Below, piece by piece: positions 1-7,780 of a stretch of 13,909 nucleotides of DNA; within the stretch, counting starts at the first letter, position 1, and each line of letters begins with the position of its first letter. Both the position numbers and the translations under genes were made by a program. The stretch comes from an uncultured Eubacteriales bacterium (lineage in GTDB: Bacteria > Bacillota > Clostridia > Oscillospirales > Ruminococcaceae): positions 1-13,909 of the forward strand of contig ONLC01000086.1 of assembly GCA_900318545.1 (NCBI GenBank), read 5' to 3'. The notes below the pieces were generated by a model. It was not told the origin of the DNA. It did no database searches and saw nothing but the letters and a program-made list of their open reading frames with translations.

Positions 1-1236
1 GGCAGGCTTTCGATCTCAAAGCAGAGGGGCGTTGTCTCAGAGCAGGAGTTTGAGATAGAGTATGTGAGCCTCGGCAGAGACAGGGCTAAAAAACTTGCAG
101 AGCAGGCTGATGCGGTGATCTACTGTACAGGCAACTATCCTGTGCAGACTGCCAAAGAGTGCTACGACAGAAAGACCCTTGCTCTGAACGTTCAGCAGGG
201 TATGGCTCAGGAGCTGGCGAAGGCGAATAAAAATACGGCTCTTGTGATAGTATCGAGCTACCCTTATTCGGTAGCTGCTGAGAGCGAAGCTGTGTCTGCG
301 GTGCTGTGGACATCTCACGCAGGGGCAGAGCTGGGAACAGCAGTTGCAAAGACCCTGACAGGCGAGAACAACCCCTCGGGCAGGACACCGATAACGTGGT
401 ACAGAGACGTCCTCGACCTGCCGGACATAATGGACTATGATATAGAAACCTCGGGTGCGACCTATATGTACTTTAAGGGTAAGGCTCTTTATCCGTTCGG
501 ACATGGGCTCAGCTATTCGAGCTTTGAGTACAGCGATATGAGCGTTACGCAGACCGATGACGGAGCAGAGATAACACTCAGCGTAAAGAATACCTCGGAC
601 AAAGACGGTGCCGAGGTGGTACAGGTATACTTTACAGTTCCCGAAAGCTCTGTCAGCAGACCGATAAAGAAGCTCTGTGCCTTTGAGCGTGTGGAGCTCA
701 AAGCAGGCGAGCAAAAGAGAGTTACACTCAGGGCGACTGAGCATATTCTCAGTATCTTCGATGTCAGAAGCGAAAAAATGCTCCTTGAAGAGGGCGAATA
801 CTGCTTTATGGCAGGTGCTTCAAGTGAGGATATAAGGCTTACCGAGAGAGTTCATCTGGACGGTGAGAGGATAGCTCTGAGGGCTGGCAGCTTCAAGGCA
901 GCAATGTTTGAGAGGATAGAGAACGCAAAGCTTTTCTGGTCGAAGGCAGAGCACAGCGAGTACGTCCGTGTGACAGGCTGGGGCGGAAAGGTAAGCTACG
1001 GCGGAGTTGATCTCGCAGGGGCTAAGAGAGTAGTGTTCAGGGCATCAAGCATAATTGGCGAGAGGGAGCTTACCCTCATCAGCGGAGAGCAGAAGCATAC
1101 AGTGAAGCTCCTGCCGAGCGACAGCTATGATGACTTTAAGGAGTACTCGGTTGACCTTTCCGATGCGAGCGGTGATACTCTTACATTCGAGTTCGGGGAG
1201 CATACAGGGCTTCTCAATATAAGGATAGAGAGATAG
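1..1236 (+). CDS. GH3 family glycoside hydrolase, C-terminal part (5' end outside window)
   Basis: The frame is open from base 1, so this is the last 411 residues of a larger protein whose start and N-terminal catalytic barrel (with the nucleophile Asp) lie upstream. What is visible matches the GH3 C-terminal alpha/beta sandwich: strand ADAVIYCTG, helix LNVQQGMAQELAKA, strand TALVIVSSYP, then GENNPSGRTPITWY and the late signature ALYPFGHGLSYSSFEYS. An Fn3-like beta domain follows (around fragment residues 180-285, with VQVYFTVPESS and KRVTLRATEHILSIFD). A last ~110-residue beta-rich module (around 300-411) resembles a CBM6-type jelly roll in pattern only. Members hydrolyse beta-glucosides, beta-xylosides or related oligosaccharides; the substrate cannot be read from this fragment. 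The gene ends 36 bp from the convergent antiporter stop, at a shared terminator. Confidence 0.9.
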   Translation, partial: GRLSISKQRGVVSEQEFEIEYVSLGRDRAKKLAEQADAVIYCTGNYPVQTAKECYDRKTLALNVQQGMAQELAKANKNTALVIVSSYPYSVAAESEAVSAVLWTSHAGAELGTAVAKTLTGENNPSGRTPITWYRDVLDLPDIMDYDIETSGATYMYFKGKALYPFGHGLSYSSFEYSDMSVTQTDDGAEITLSVKNTSDKDGAEVVQVYFTVPESSVSRPIKKLCAFERVELKAGEQKRVTLRATEHILSIFDVRSEKMLLEEGEYCFMAGASSEDIRLTERVHLDGERIALRAGSFKAAMFERIENAKLFWSKAEHSEYVRVTGWGGKVSYGGVDLAGAKRVVFRASSIIGERELTLISGEQKHTVKLLPSDSYDDFKEYSVDLSDASGDTLTFEFGEHTGLLNIRIER

Positions 1237-1268
1237 AAAAAAGAGCTGCCCGAGAGCAGCTCTTTTTT
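1237..1268. terminator. Bidirectional rho-independent terminator, GH3 / antiporter
   Basis: A perfect inverted repeat with 13-bp arms (1237-1249 and 1256-1268) encloses a 6-nt loop. The arms begin with A6 and end with T6 around the GC-containing core GAGCTGC/GCAGCTC, so a U-tract follows the hairpin on either strand. It fills almost all of the 36 bp between the two convergent stop codons. Confidence 0.92.
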
Positions 1269-1272
1269 GTTC

Positions 1273-2790
1273 TTATTCAGATTCCTCCGGAACTTCTTCA
1301 AGCTTTAGCTTGGAGTCGTTCTTTCCTGTAATATAGCGTATGAGGTAAACTGCAAGCAGCGTCATTGCTATACCTATGCACAGGCAGATGATCCAGTTTT
1401 TTATAAAGCCTGCGATAACGTAGTTCACTACCGAGATAGCCGCTACAAGTATCGCATAGGGAAGCTGAGTTGAAACGTGCTCGACATGGACACATTCTGC
1501 TCCTGCCGATGCCATGATAGTTGTATCCGAGATAGGCGAGCAGTGGTCTCCGCAGACAGAGCCTGCCATGCAGGCTGAGATCGAGATTATCATCATTGTG
1601 TGGTCTTTCCCTGCAAATACGCTTACAACCAGCGGGATAAGTATTCCGAAGGTACCCCACGAGGTTCCCGTTGCAAAGGCGAGAAGTGCGGATATCACGA
1701 AAATTACCGCAGGCAGGAAATTGCTGAAATAGCCTGTGTTGCCGTCGAGAAGGCTCCTTACGTATTCTGCTGCACCGAGACTGTCGGTCATAGCTTTAAG
1801 TGTCCACGCAAAGGTGAGGATAAGGATAGCAGGCACCATAGCCTTGAAGCCCTCGGGCAGACATTCCATACCCTCCTTGAAGGAGATTACCCTTCTCAGC
1901 AGATAGAAAACAAGCGTCAGTACCAGTGCTGCCATTGAGCCCATTACAAGACCCTTTGAAGCGTCGCAGTTTGCGAATGCATTTACAAAGCTTTCTCCCT
2001 TGAAGAAGCCGCCTGTGTAGATCATTCCCACGATGCAGGAAGCTATAAGCACTACTATCGGGAATACAAGGTCTATCACCTTACCCTTGTGCTCTTTTTC
2101 CTCTTCCTTGTCGCTTAGGTGCTCTGCCTGCATAGCAAGCCTTTCATATTTCGCCATAGAGCCGAAATCGCACTTAAAGACTACTATACCGATCATAAAT
2201 ACCAGCGTAAGCAGAGCATAATAGTTGTAGGGTATAGCCTTGATAAACAGCGAGAAGCCGTCCTCGTTCTTGACAAAGCCCGTTACTGCTGCCGCCCACG
2301 ATGATATCGGAGCTATGATACAGACAGGTGCAGCCGTTGCATCTATGAGGTAAGCAAGCTTCTGCTTTGAAACCTTGTGAGCCGCAGCTACAGGCCTCAT
2401 AACGCTGCCGACTGTAAGGCAGTTGAAATAGTCATCAATGAAGATGAGCACACCCAGCAGTATAGTCGCAAGCTGAGCGCCCACACGGCTTTTTATATGG
2501 TTCTGAGCCCATTTTCCGAATGCCGCCGAGCCGCCTGCCTTGTTCATCATGGCAACTATCGTGCCCAGTATAACAAGGAAGATAAGTATACCCACATTCC
2601 ACGGGCCTGCAAGCGACGATACAAAACCGTCATCAATAATGTGGTTTATCGCCTTTACGGGGCGGAACTCAGCGTAGAAAAGTCCTCCCATAAGTATTCC
2701 TATGAACAGAGAACTGTAGACCTCTTTTGTCAGCAGTGCCAGCACTATAGCTATGATAGGCGGCAAAAGTGCCCAGAAGGTTGCATACAT
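1273..2790 (-). CDS. NhaC-family Na+/H+ antiporter-like membrane protein
   Basis: A 505-residue polytopic inner-membrane protein with roughly 11-12 hydrophobic segments. Family-typical stretches are present: FIDDYFNCLTVGSVMRPV (117-134), DATAAPVCIIAPISSWAA (150-167), ATGTSWGTFGILIP (373-386) and GDHCSPISDTTIMASAG (414-430). These fit the NhaC / ion transporter superfamily, whose members exchange Na+ for H+ or couple organic-acid or amino-acid antiport to Na+; the exact substrate cannot be read. A charged cytoplasmic loop (about 225-238) lies mid-protein. The start at 2790 has an AAAGGA ribosome binding site 9 nt upstream. An in-frame ATG at 2865 is rejected because it lies upstream of the near-perfect promoter at 2822-2850. 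Monocistronic, divergent from the two-component operon. Confidence 0.88.
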   Translation of the reverse strand: MYATFWALLPPIIAIVLALLTKEVYSSLFIGILMGGLFYAEFRPVKAINHIIDDGFVSSLAGPWNVGILIFLVILGTIVAMMNKAGGSAAFGKWAQNHIKSRVGAQLATILLGVLIFIDDYFNCLTVGSVMRPVAAAHKVSKQKLAYLIDATAAPVCIIAPISSWAAAVTGFVKNEDGFSLFIKAIPYNYYALLTLVFMIGIVVFKCDFGSMAKYERLAMQAEHLSDKEEEKEHKGKVIDLVFPIVVLIASCIVGMIYTGGFFKGESFVNAFANCDASKGLVMGSMAALVLTLVFYLLRRVISFKEGMECLPEGFKAMVPAILILTFAWTLKAMTDSLGAAEYVRSLLDGNTGYFSNFLPAVIFVISALLAFATGTSWGTFGILIPLVVSVFAGKDHTMMIISISACMAGSVCGDHCSPISDTTIMASAGAECVHVEHVSTQLPYAILVAAISVVNYVIAGFIKNWIICLCIGIAMTLLAVYLIRYITGKNDSKLKLEEVPEESE

Positions 2791-2821
2791 TTTTCCACAT
2801 CCTTTATATGATATAGCATAT

Positions 2822-2850
2822 ATTATAGAATGTTTGTTGATTTTTGTCAA
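2822..2850 (-). promoter_or_regulatory. Consensus sigma-A promoter of the antiporter gene
   Basis: Read on the minus strand, TTGACA (2850-2845) and TATAAT (2827-2822) are separated by exactly 17 bp. Both hexamers match consensus at every position. The predicted transcript start is near 2815, about 25 nt before the start codon at 2790. Confidence 0.88.
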
Positions 2851-2911
2851 GACTATTTTACTCATTTGCGAAAAAATATGTTTTAGAAATGTTAAAAAGA
2901 GCCTGCACTTC

Positions 2912-2940
2912 TTGAAGTCGGGGGAAAATTATGCTATAAT
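2912..2940 (+). promoter_or_regulatory. Promoter of the two-component operon
   Basis: TTGAAG (2912-2917), a 17-bp spacer and TATAAT (2935-2940). The spacer ends in TGC, giving an extended -10 (TGCTATAAT). It lies 31 bp upstream of the response regulator start. Confidence 0.8.
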
Positions 2941-2970
2941 TGATAAAAATACTTGCGGAGTTGATACCAA

Positions 2971-3642
2971 ATGGTAAGAATACTTGTTGTTGAGGACGAT
3001 AAGGAGCTTAATGCCACTGTCTGCAAATATCTGAATCTGAACGGTTTTGAGGCTGTGGGCTGTCTGAGTGCTGCCGATGCGTATAACGAGATGTACGGCT
3101 CGGGCTTTGATCTGATAATCTCTGACATTATGATGCCGAAGATAGACGGCTTTGAATTTGCCGAAACTGTCAGGGGGCTTAACAAGGATATCCCGATAAT
3201 CTTTATGACGGCTAAAGACGATATGCGTTCAATGCAGAGGGGTTACAAGCTGGGAATAGATGACTATCTTGTGAAGCCTATAAACTTAGAGGAGCTTCTT
3301 CTGAAGATAGGCGCTATTATGAGACGTGCAAACATCAGTGCCGAAAAAAAGCTGACGGTCGGAAAGCTGACTATGAACGAGGACGAGCAGAGCTGTGTAT
3401 ATGACGGAGAGGAGATAGCCCTCACAGTCAGGGAGTTCAGCCTTCTCTACAAGCTTCTGTCAAACCCGAAAAAGACCTTTACACGTTCTCAGCTTATGAA
3501 TGAGTTCTGGGACATTGAGGCTACATCGGGACTTCGGTCGGTTGATGTTTATATGAGAAAGCTCAGAGAAAAGTTTGAGCACTGTGATGACTTTGAGATA
3601 GTTACCGTTCACGGGCTCGGCTATAAGGCGGTGCTCAAATGA
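2971..3642 (+). CDS. OmpR/PhoB-family response regulator
   Basis: A 223-residue cytoplasmic DNA-binding response regulator. The receiver domain (about 1-118) carries the acidic pair D9/D10, the phospho-acceptor D52 (in LIISDIMMPK), T80 and K102 (LVKPIN). A winged-helix effector domain follows (about 125-223), with LTVREFSLLYKLL, the recognition-helix region SVDVYMRKLREKF and the terminal wing VHGLGYKAVLK. It is expected to be phosphorylated by the kinase encoded immediately downstream and to regulate promoters that cannot be identified here. The start has a GGAG 10 nt upstream. Its stop overlaps the kinase start in an ATGA junction, which indicates translational coupling. Confidence 0.95.
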   Translation: MVRILVVEDDKELNATVCKYLNLNGFEAVGCLSAADAYNEMYGSGFDLIISDIMMPKIDGFEFAETVRGLNKDIPIIFMTAKDDMRSMQRGYKLGIDDYLVKPINLEELLLKIGAIMRRANISAEKKLTVGKLTMNEDEQSCVYDGEEIALTVREFSLLYKLLSNPKKTFTRSQLMNEFWDIEATSGLRSVDVYMRKLREKFEHCDDFEIVTVHGLGYKAVLK

Positions 3643-4724
3643 GTCCCAGAAACAAGTCAAGGCTTCTGAGTGTTCTGCAGTACTTGGGAATACTGTTTTT
3701 TATCTCCTTTGTGCTGACGTCTTCTTTTGTGCTGTTTTTCAAAATAATGGGTATACCGCAGAAGGATATTGAATTCAGTGCGTTCATCACCTTTGCGAAT
3801 GCTCTGTTTATTGCCTTTATCGTGTGGCTGTTTGACAGGCTGAGAAAAAAGTACACTGTTGACAGACCCGTAAAGCGAATTTCCGAGGGGCTTGAAAAGC
3901 TCACCGATGGCAAGCTTGATGAAAGGATAAAGCCCTTTACAGACCCTCTCGGAGGGAATCAGTATAACGTGATTATAGAGCGTATAAACAAAATGGCTGA
4001 TGAGCTTTCGGGAGTGGAAACGCTGAGGACTGACTTTGTATCAAACGTATCGCACGAGATGAAAACTCCGCTTGCGGTTATACAGAACTATGCGGCACTG
4101 CTGAAATCACCGGGGCTGTCCGAGGAGGAACGGCTTGAATATGCAGGCTCTATCAACGATGCGGCAAAGCGTCTGGCAGAGCTTATAACGAACATACTTA
4201 AGCTCAACAAGCTTGAAAACCAGCAGATCTTCCCCGAAAGCAGGCTCTTCGACCTCAGTGAGCAGGCCTGTGAGTGTATGCTGGCCTTTGAAAGCGAATG
4301 GGAGAAAAAGAGCCTTGAGATTGAGACCGATATTGATGACGGCATAATCGTAAATGCCGATCCAGAGCTTCTGAGCCTTGTCTGGAACAATCTGTTTTCA
4401 AATGCGGTAAAGTTCACCGATGAGGGCGGTACTGTGGGGCTTTCGGTAAAAAGGCACGGAGAGTATGCCTCGGTGAGTGTGTCCGACACGGGCTGCGGCA
4501 TTGACAGCGAAACAGGCAGACACATTTTTGACAAGTTCTATCAGGGTGATACCTCGCACGCAGCGAGAGGAAACGGTCTCGGACTGGCACTGGTAAAGCG
4601 TATTATTGACATTATCGGCGCAGAGATAACTGTGTCCTCGGAGCTTGGAAAGGGTAGTGTGTTTACTGTTACGCTGCACTGTGCTCCCGGGCTTGCAGAC
4701 AGTCAGGAGGAAAGCTATGAGTGA
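3639..4724 (+). CDS. Membrane sensor histidine kinase with minimal sensor loop
   Basis: A 361-residue kinase, cognate to the response regulator it overlaps by 4 bp. Two transmembrane helices (about 13-35 and 47-66) are separated by only about 11 residues, so there is no extracytoplasmic sensory domain. A HAMP-like linker follows (about 67-125, RPVKRISEGLEKLTDGKLDE). The HisKA box is VSNVSHEMKTPLAVIQ with phospho-acceptor H139. The ATPase domain has an N box (NLFSNAVKF, 251-259), G1 DTGCGI (283-288), F box FDKFYQG (297-303) and G2 GNGLGLAL (311-318), all intact. The signal is therefore probably sensed in the membrane or through a partner; the small membrane protein encoded next is an obvious candidate, by inference only. 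Confidence 0.94.
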   Translation: MSPRNKSRLLSVLQYLGILFFISFVLTSSFVLFFKIMGIPQKDIEFSAFITFANALFIAFIVWLFDRLRKKYTVDRPVKRISEGLEKLTDGKLDERIKPFTDPLGGNQYNVIIERINKMADELSGVETLRTDFVSNVSHEMKTPLAVIQNYAALLKSPGLSEEERLEYAGSINDAAKRLAELITNILKLNKLENQQIFPESRLFDLSEQACECMLAFESEWEKKSLEIETDIDDGIIVNADPELLSLVWNNLFSNAVKFTDEGGTVGLSVKRHGEYASVSVSDTGCGIDSETGRHIFDKFYQGDTSHAARGNGLGLALVKRIIDIIGAEITVSSELGKGSVFTVTLHCAPGLADSQEESYE

Positions 4725-5091
4725 AAAATTCAATTACAGCTACTCCTCGGCAAGAAATGAAGAAGCCGAGAGGATAGCCTCTAAATATATAAATGTTGAT
4801 GTCAGGGGCGATGCAGACCTTGAAAGGCTGAGAGCCCTTGATAAAAGGGCTGAGTTTCCCGGGACTATGGCAGGAATATTTCTGGGGCTTGCAGGTGTGC
4901 TGATACTGGGTCTGGGAATGAGCCTGATACTCAGGTCAGATCACTTTGCGATAGGTGTAGTGACAGGTGTCATCGGGCTGGCGGCGGCAGGGCTTGCCGC
5001 ACCTGTGAGCCTGGCAGTCACAAGGAGGAGTCGGGAGAAAATAAAGGACGAGGTGCTGGCTCTTACAGAGAAAATAAAGCACGGCGGATAA
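4717..5091 (+). CDS. Small two-helix membrane protein, third gene of the two-component operon
   Basis: A 124-residue protein with a polar N-terminus (FNYSYSSARNEEAERIASKY), a charged segment DLERLRALDKRAEFPG, two hydrophobic helices (about 48-72 and 78-101) and a basic/amphipathic tail. I recognise this layout from uncharacterised small membrane proteins in Clostridia but know no established function. The start at 4717 is chosen because AGGAGG lies just upstream; it overlaps the kinase end by 8 bp, suggesting coupled translation. An upstream in-frame start at 4645 lies inside the kinase gene and has no comparable site. Position in the operon suggests a role as target, partner or accessory of the kinase, without direct evidence. 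Confidence 0.8.
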   Translation: MSEKFNYSYSSARNEEAERIASKYINVDVRGDADLERLRALDKRAEFPGTMAGIFLGLAGVLILGLGMSLILRSDHFAIGVVTGVIGLAAAGLAAPVSLAVTRRSREKIKDEVLALTEKIKHGG

Positions 5092-5119
5092 AAAACGCAC
5101 AGGACAGCCTGTGCGTTTT
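5092..5119. terminator. Bidirectional terminator, two-component operon / esterase
   Basis: A perfect inverted repeat with 12-bp arms (5092-5103 and 5108-5119) and a 4-nt loop. The core is CGCACAGG/CCTGTGCG flanked by A4 and T4. It occupies the short gap between the convergent stop codons, so it can serve both strands. Confidence 0.88.
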
Positions 5120-5120
5120 G

Positions 5121-5861
5121 TTATCGGAATATCATTCTTAAAAAGTTATACAGGTGAGGTATAACGCTGTCTGCATCATGGCCTGTGCCGTGAATGTGGT
5201 GCCAGATATGCTCTGTGCCGTTGTCGGTAAAGAGCCTGTGATAAAGCTCGGGACAGTCCCTCACTACGGGGTCTCCCTCTGCGGCACTGAGAAGGAGCAC
5301 CTTCGGGGCATCGTGCTCAAATCTGAGGTCTTTGTTCTCTAAATTGAAGGGATCCTCTGTCCCTCTTACAAGCCCCGGGGCAGGGCAGACAGCACCTATA
5401 TATCCGAAGCGCTCAGGCATTGAGAGCCCTATAAAAAGTGCTTCTCTTCCACCCATTGAAAAGCCTGTTATGGCTGTGCTCTCACGGTCGGTCAGGACGG
5501 GGAGGCTGCTTTCGATAAAGGGCATAAGGTCTGCTTTCAGGTCGTTTATGAAGTTATCATAGGCTGCTGAATTCTCATAGTCCATAGCCGTACAGCGAGG
5601 CATATTCTTACTGCAATAAATGTACGGACATACGATTATCATCGGCTCGGCCTTTCCCTCAGCGGTGAGGTTTGCAAGCATTTCGGGAATGCGCACTCTC
5701 GGGTCACTCATCCAGTTTTCATCGCACCAGTAGCCATGCAGGATATACAGCACAGGATATCGTCTGCCCTCCTCCGTTTCGGCAGGCAGAAGCACATTTA
5801 CAGGGGTTTCACGCTGTGCTGTCCGTGAGTAGTAGCTGTATCTCTGAAAGGCAGGATACAA
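5121..5861 (-). CDS. CE1-like esterase (alpha/beta hydrolase), possibly 5'-frameshifted
   Basis: A 246-residue alpha/beta hydrolase of the putative esterase (esterase D / feruloyl esterase-like) family. Visible are the oxyanion segment YPVLYILHGYW (35-45), the nucleophile elbow GFSMGG with S135, a likely acid D197 (AEGDPVV) and H228 (GTGHDADS). Family members deacylate carbohydrate or small esters, including feruloyl and acetyl groups on plant polysaccharide; the substrate here is unknown. No signal peptide is seen, so a cytoplasmic location is likely. The listed start is a TTG at 5861 with only a weak GAGG upstream. A much better site, AAAGGAG plus ATG at 5940, reads 11 codons (MQKYKAIPSYS) to a TGA at 5905-5907. 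The esterase frame is itself open up to 5990, with no ATG or GTG start. This suggests a 1-nt frameshift or assembly error, or a short leader peptide. Confidence 0.8.
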   Translation of the reverse strand: MYPAFQRYSYYSRTAQRETPVNVLLPAETEEGRRYPVLYILHGYWCDENWMSDPRVRIPEMLANLTAEGKAEPMIIVCPYIYCSKNMPRCTAMDYENSAAYDNFINDLKADLMPFIESSLPVLTDRESTAITGFSMGGREALFIGLSMPERFGYIGAVCPAPGLVRGTEDPFNLENKDLRFEHDAPKVLLLSAAEGDPVVRDCPELYHRLFTDNGTEHIWHHIHGTGHDADSVIPHLYNFLRMIFR

Positions 5862-5904
5862 AGTATCCTCACGTCTTTCAAGTACGCTTTCGGGTGCTTT
5901 ATGT

Positions 5905-5940
5905 TCAAGAATAGCTTGGTATAGCTTTGTATTTCTGCAT
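5905..5940 (-). other. 11-codon reading frame with strong RBS upstream of the esterase
   Basis: On the minus strand AAAGGAG, 8 nt before an ATG at 5940, opens MQKYKAIPSYS followed by TGA. The best explanation is the original esterase N-terminus, thrown out of frame by one extra base between about 5940 and 5907. Removing one base in this stretch would join it to the esterase frame as ..AILEHKAPESVLERRED.. and on into LYPAFQRY. The alternative is a genuine leader peptide ending 43 nt before the TTG start. Confidence 0.5.
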
Positions 5941-5961
5941 CTGAGGTTCTCCTTTAATAAA

Positions 5962-5988
5962 GCTCCCTGCCCGTTGTGAGCAGGGAGC
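5962..5988 (-). terminator. Hairpin downstream of the diguanylate cyclase
   Basis: Perfect 9-bp GC-rich arms (5962-5970 and 5980-5988, GCTCCCTGC/GCAGGGAGC) with a 9-nt loop. On the minus strand it is followed by TTTATT. It begins 7 nt after the cyclase stop and ends just before the esterase ribosome binding site. The U-tract is short and interrupted, so termination may be partial; it could reduce or attenuate readthrough into the esterase, for which I see no separate convincing promoter. Confidence 0.65.
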
Positions 5989-5995
5989 CGTCATA

Positions 5996-7720
5996 TCAGC
6001 TTCTGTCTTTAAGGAACTTCTTGTTTTCGTACATAGCAGCATCGGCACGCTCGAAAACGTCCTGAACACGAATGTCCTTTTCGGGGTCGAAATCCGAAAT
6101 ACCGCAGGCCACGGTAACAAGACCCTCTTTTTTGTTCTGAAGCATCTGCTCCCTGAACTGCTCTACCAGCTCTTTTCTGCGTACATAATCTCTGCCTCTG
6201 ACTATGATCGCAAATTCGTCACCGCCTATACGGAAAACAGGGCTGTGGTCGAAGGTATCACAGATGTATTTGCAGCCGCTTCTGATAAAGTCATCTCCTG
6301 CCTTGTGCCCGAGAGTATCATTTACGTTTTTCAGACCGTTCAGGTCGCAGATAACTACCGAGAACTCGGATATCTCGTCACTGCTTATCTGATGGTCAAG
6401 CTCCATCTCGGTCTGAGCATAAGCTCTCTTGTTCTTGACCTCGGTGAGAGAGTCACGGTTGGCAAGGTCTACCGCACTTCTGTATTCAAGCTCCATTCTC
6501 TTTGCGGCATCAATATTTGCGATCGCTATGATGATATGGTCAGAATCGTTGCTCGGCCGTACCGCATAAAGTGACACATACTGCGGCCTGTTATCAAGGA
6601 TAAGGCGGTAATTCAGATACACCTTCCCCGAAGCTCCCAGACTTTCAAGCAGGTTTTCCTTTTTCATGGATATCTGCATCATCGGTAGGTCGGGAGGGTA
6701 GATTTCCTCGAGCATATTCTTTTCAGTCTCAGCAAAGAAGTCCTTCCCGACAGTTCCGAGCTTCAGCCGTGCATATTTTTCGCTTGCACTGTATTCCGAG
6801 TATTCGTTCGTTATCAGGTTTACACGGTAAATTACCTCATACTGCTGAGCAAGTGCCATAGCCATATCGCTGAAGCTCTGAGTCTGCTGCTTCAGATTCT
6901 GCTCACGCCGCATCTGATGGTCTATACTTCTGACAGCAATAACAAGACGCTCTTCATCGGCCTTTTTGAAGAAGGCAAGCATCTGAACATACTGTATTCT
7001 GTTGTCGAGCACCTGCCTGTACGTCAGCTGAACAGAGCTCTCCGCTCTCAGGTCGTTTATAAGACCCTCACGCTCAAAACGCTTTATAACGGCATCCTTG
7101 TCATCGGGGTGTACTATAAGTGAGATGTCCTCGATCGCCCTGCGGAAGAAATCATCTCCGTTGCTTCTGAGTCCGAGCCTTGCATAGCTCTGACTGGAGC
7201 TGTACTCTATATAATGTCCCGTAGAGATATCAACATAGTAAATGACCTCGAACAGGCTTGCAAGAGATTCTGCGATCTCTGAGTATGTTCTGCTTGCAGC
7301 CTCGCTTTTGATCTCTCTGCGTTTCTGTGTGTCGATATCCCGTACGCCGATAACGATGCTCCTGTCGGTAGCACGGATAGTTTTGAGAAAATAATATCTT
7401 GGTTCACCGTCAATATTCAGGCGGTAGTTCAGCGAGAACGACTTTCCGCCCTTCAATGCACTGATTACAGCGTCCTTCTTTAATGCCTTGAGAAAATGCT
7501 CAAGATCATCAGGCCAGACCTGCTCCTTTGCATTTTTTATAGAATCACTGTAGAAGTCTTCTCCGCTTGATACGGGAACAAGCTCTTTGTCATCACCGTG
7601 AGGGGCATACTCAACGTAGCTGTCATTTTCCGGATCAATAACATACAACGTTTTATAGTCATTTGCGAGAGCAAGTGCAAGATTGACAAATGTCAAGGAT
7701 TTACGCTTGTTTTCATTCAT
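5996..7720 (-). CDS. Diguanylate cyclase with three tandem PAS-like repeats
   Basis: A 574-residue soluble protein. The C-terminal GGDEF domain (about 412-570) has the metal-binding D459 (VVICDLNGLKNVND), N467/D468, the intact catalytic GGDEF (499-503) and the late motif ADAAMYENKK. It should make cyclic di-GMP from two GTP. The residues 6 and 9 before GGDEF are S and F, so the RxxD inhibitory I-site is absent. The N-terminus is a threefold repeat of about 135 residues: each unit opens with LA-x2-Y/F-x2-[LI]Y-x-[VI][DN] (around 18, 153, 290) followed by Y-x-EY, and closes with [IV]IA/G-x4-ID-x3-R-[RM]E (around 124, 261, 399). The pattern fits PAS sensory modules. There is no transmembrane segment or signal peptide. 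The start at 7720 has AGGAG 10 nt upstream; an in-frame TTG at 7744 would place the ribosome binding site inside the coding region. Confidence 0.92.
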   Translation of the reverse strand: MNENKRKSLTFVNLALALANDYKTLYVIDPENDSYVEYAPHGDDKELVPVSSGEDFYSDSIKNAKEQVWPDDLEHFLKALKKDAVISALKGGKSFSLNYRLNIDGEPRYYFLKTIRATDRSIVIGVRDIDTQKRREIKSEAASRTYSEIAESLASLFEVIYYVDISTGHYIEYSSSQSYARLGLRSNGDDFFRRAIEDISLIVHPDDKDAVIKRFEREGLINDLRAESSVQLTYRQVLDNRIQYVQMLAFFKKADEERLVIAVRSIDHQMRREQNLKQQTQSFSDMAMALAQQYEVIYRVNLITNEYSEYSASEKYARLKLGTVGKDFFAETEKNMLEEIYPPDLPMMQISMKKENLLESLGASGKVYLNYRLILDNRPQYVSLYAVRPSNDSDHIIIAIANIDAAKRMELEYRSAVDLANRDSLTEVKNKRAYAQTEMELDHQISSDEISEFSVVICDLNGLKNVNDTLGHKAGDDFIRSGCKYICDTFDHSPVFRIGGDEFAIIVRGRDYVRRKELVEQFREQMLQNKKEGLVTVACGISDFDPEKDIRVQDVFERADAAMYENKKFLKDRS

Positions 7721-7780
7721 AATGACCCCACTCCTAACAATCAATAATCAACATATAGTTATACAATATCCATTTTACAA

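Noticed and set aside
566..570. LPLIG near residue 566 of GH44 as a true LPXTG sortase motif
   Set aside because: The coordinates here are residue numbers of the GH44 protein, not bases. The fourth position is I rather than T, so canonical sortase A recognition cannot be claimed.
37..744. A 235-codon open frame on the minus strand opposite the GH3 gene
   Set aside because: It lies wholly antisense to a strongly conserved GH3 C-terminal domain, its translation shows no domain, and it has no ribosome binding site that stands out.
2791..2865. A longer antiporter start at ATG 2865
   Set aside because: The consensus promoter at 2822-2850 lies inside this extension, so the transcript would begin after it. 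The ATG at 2790 has a proper ribosome binding site.
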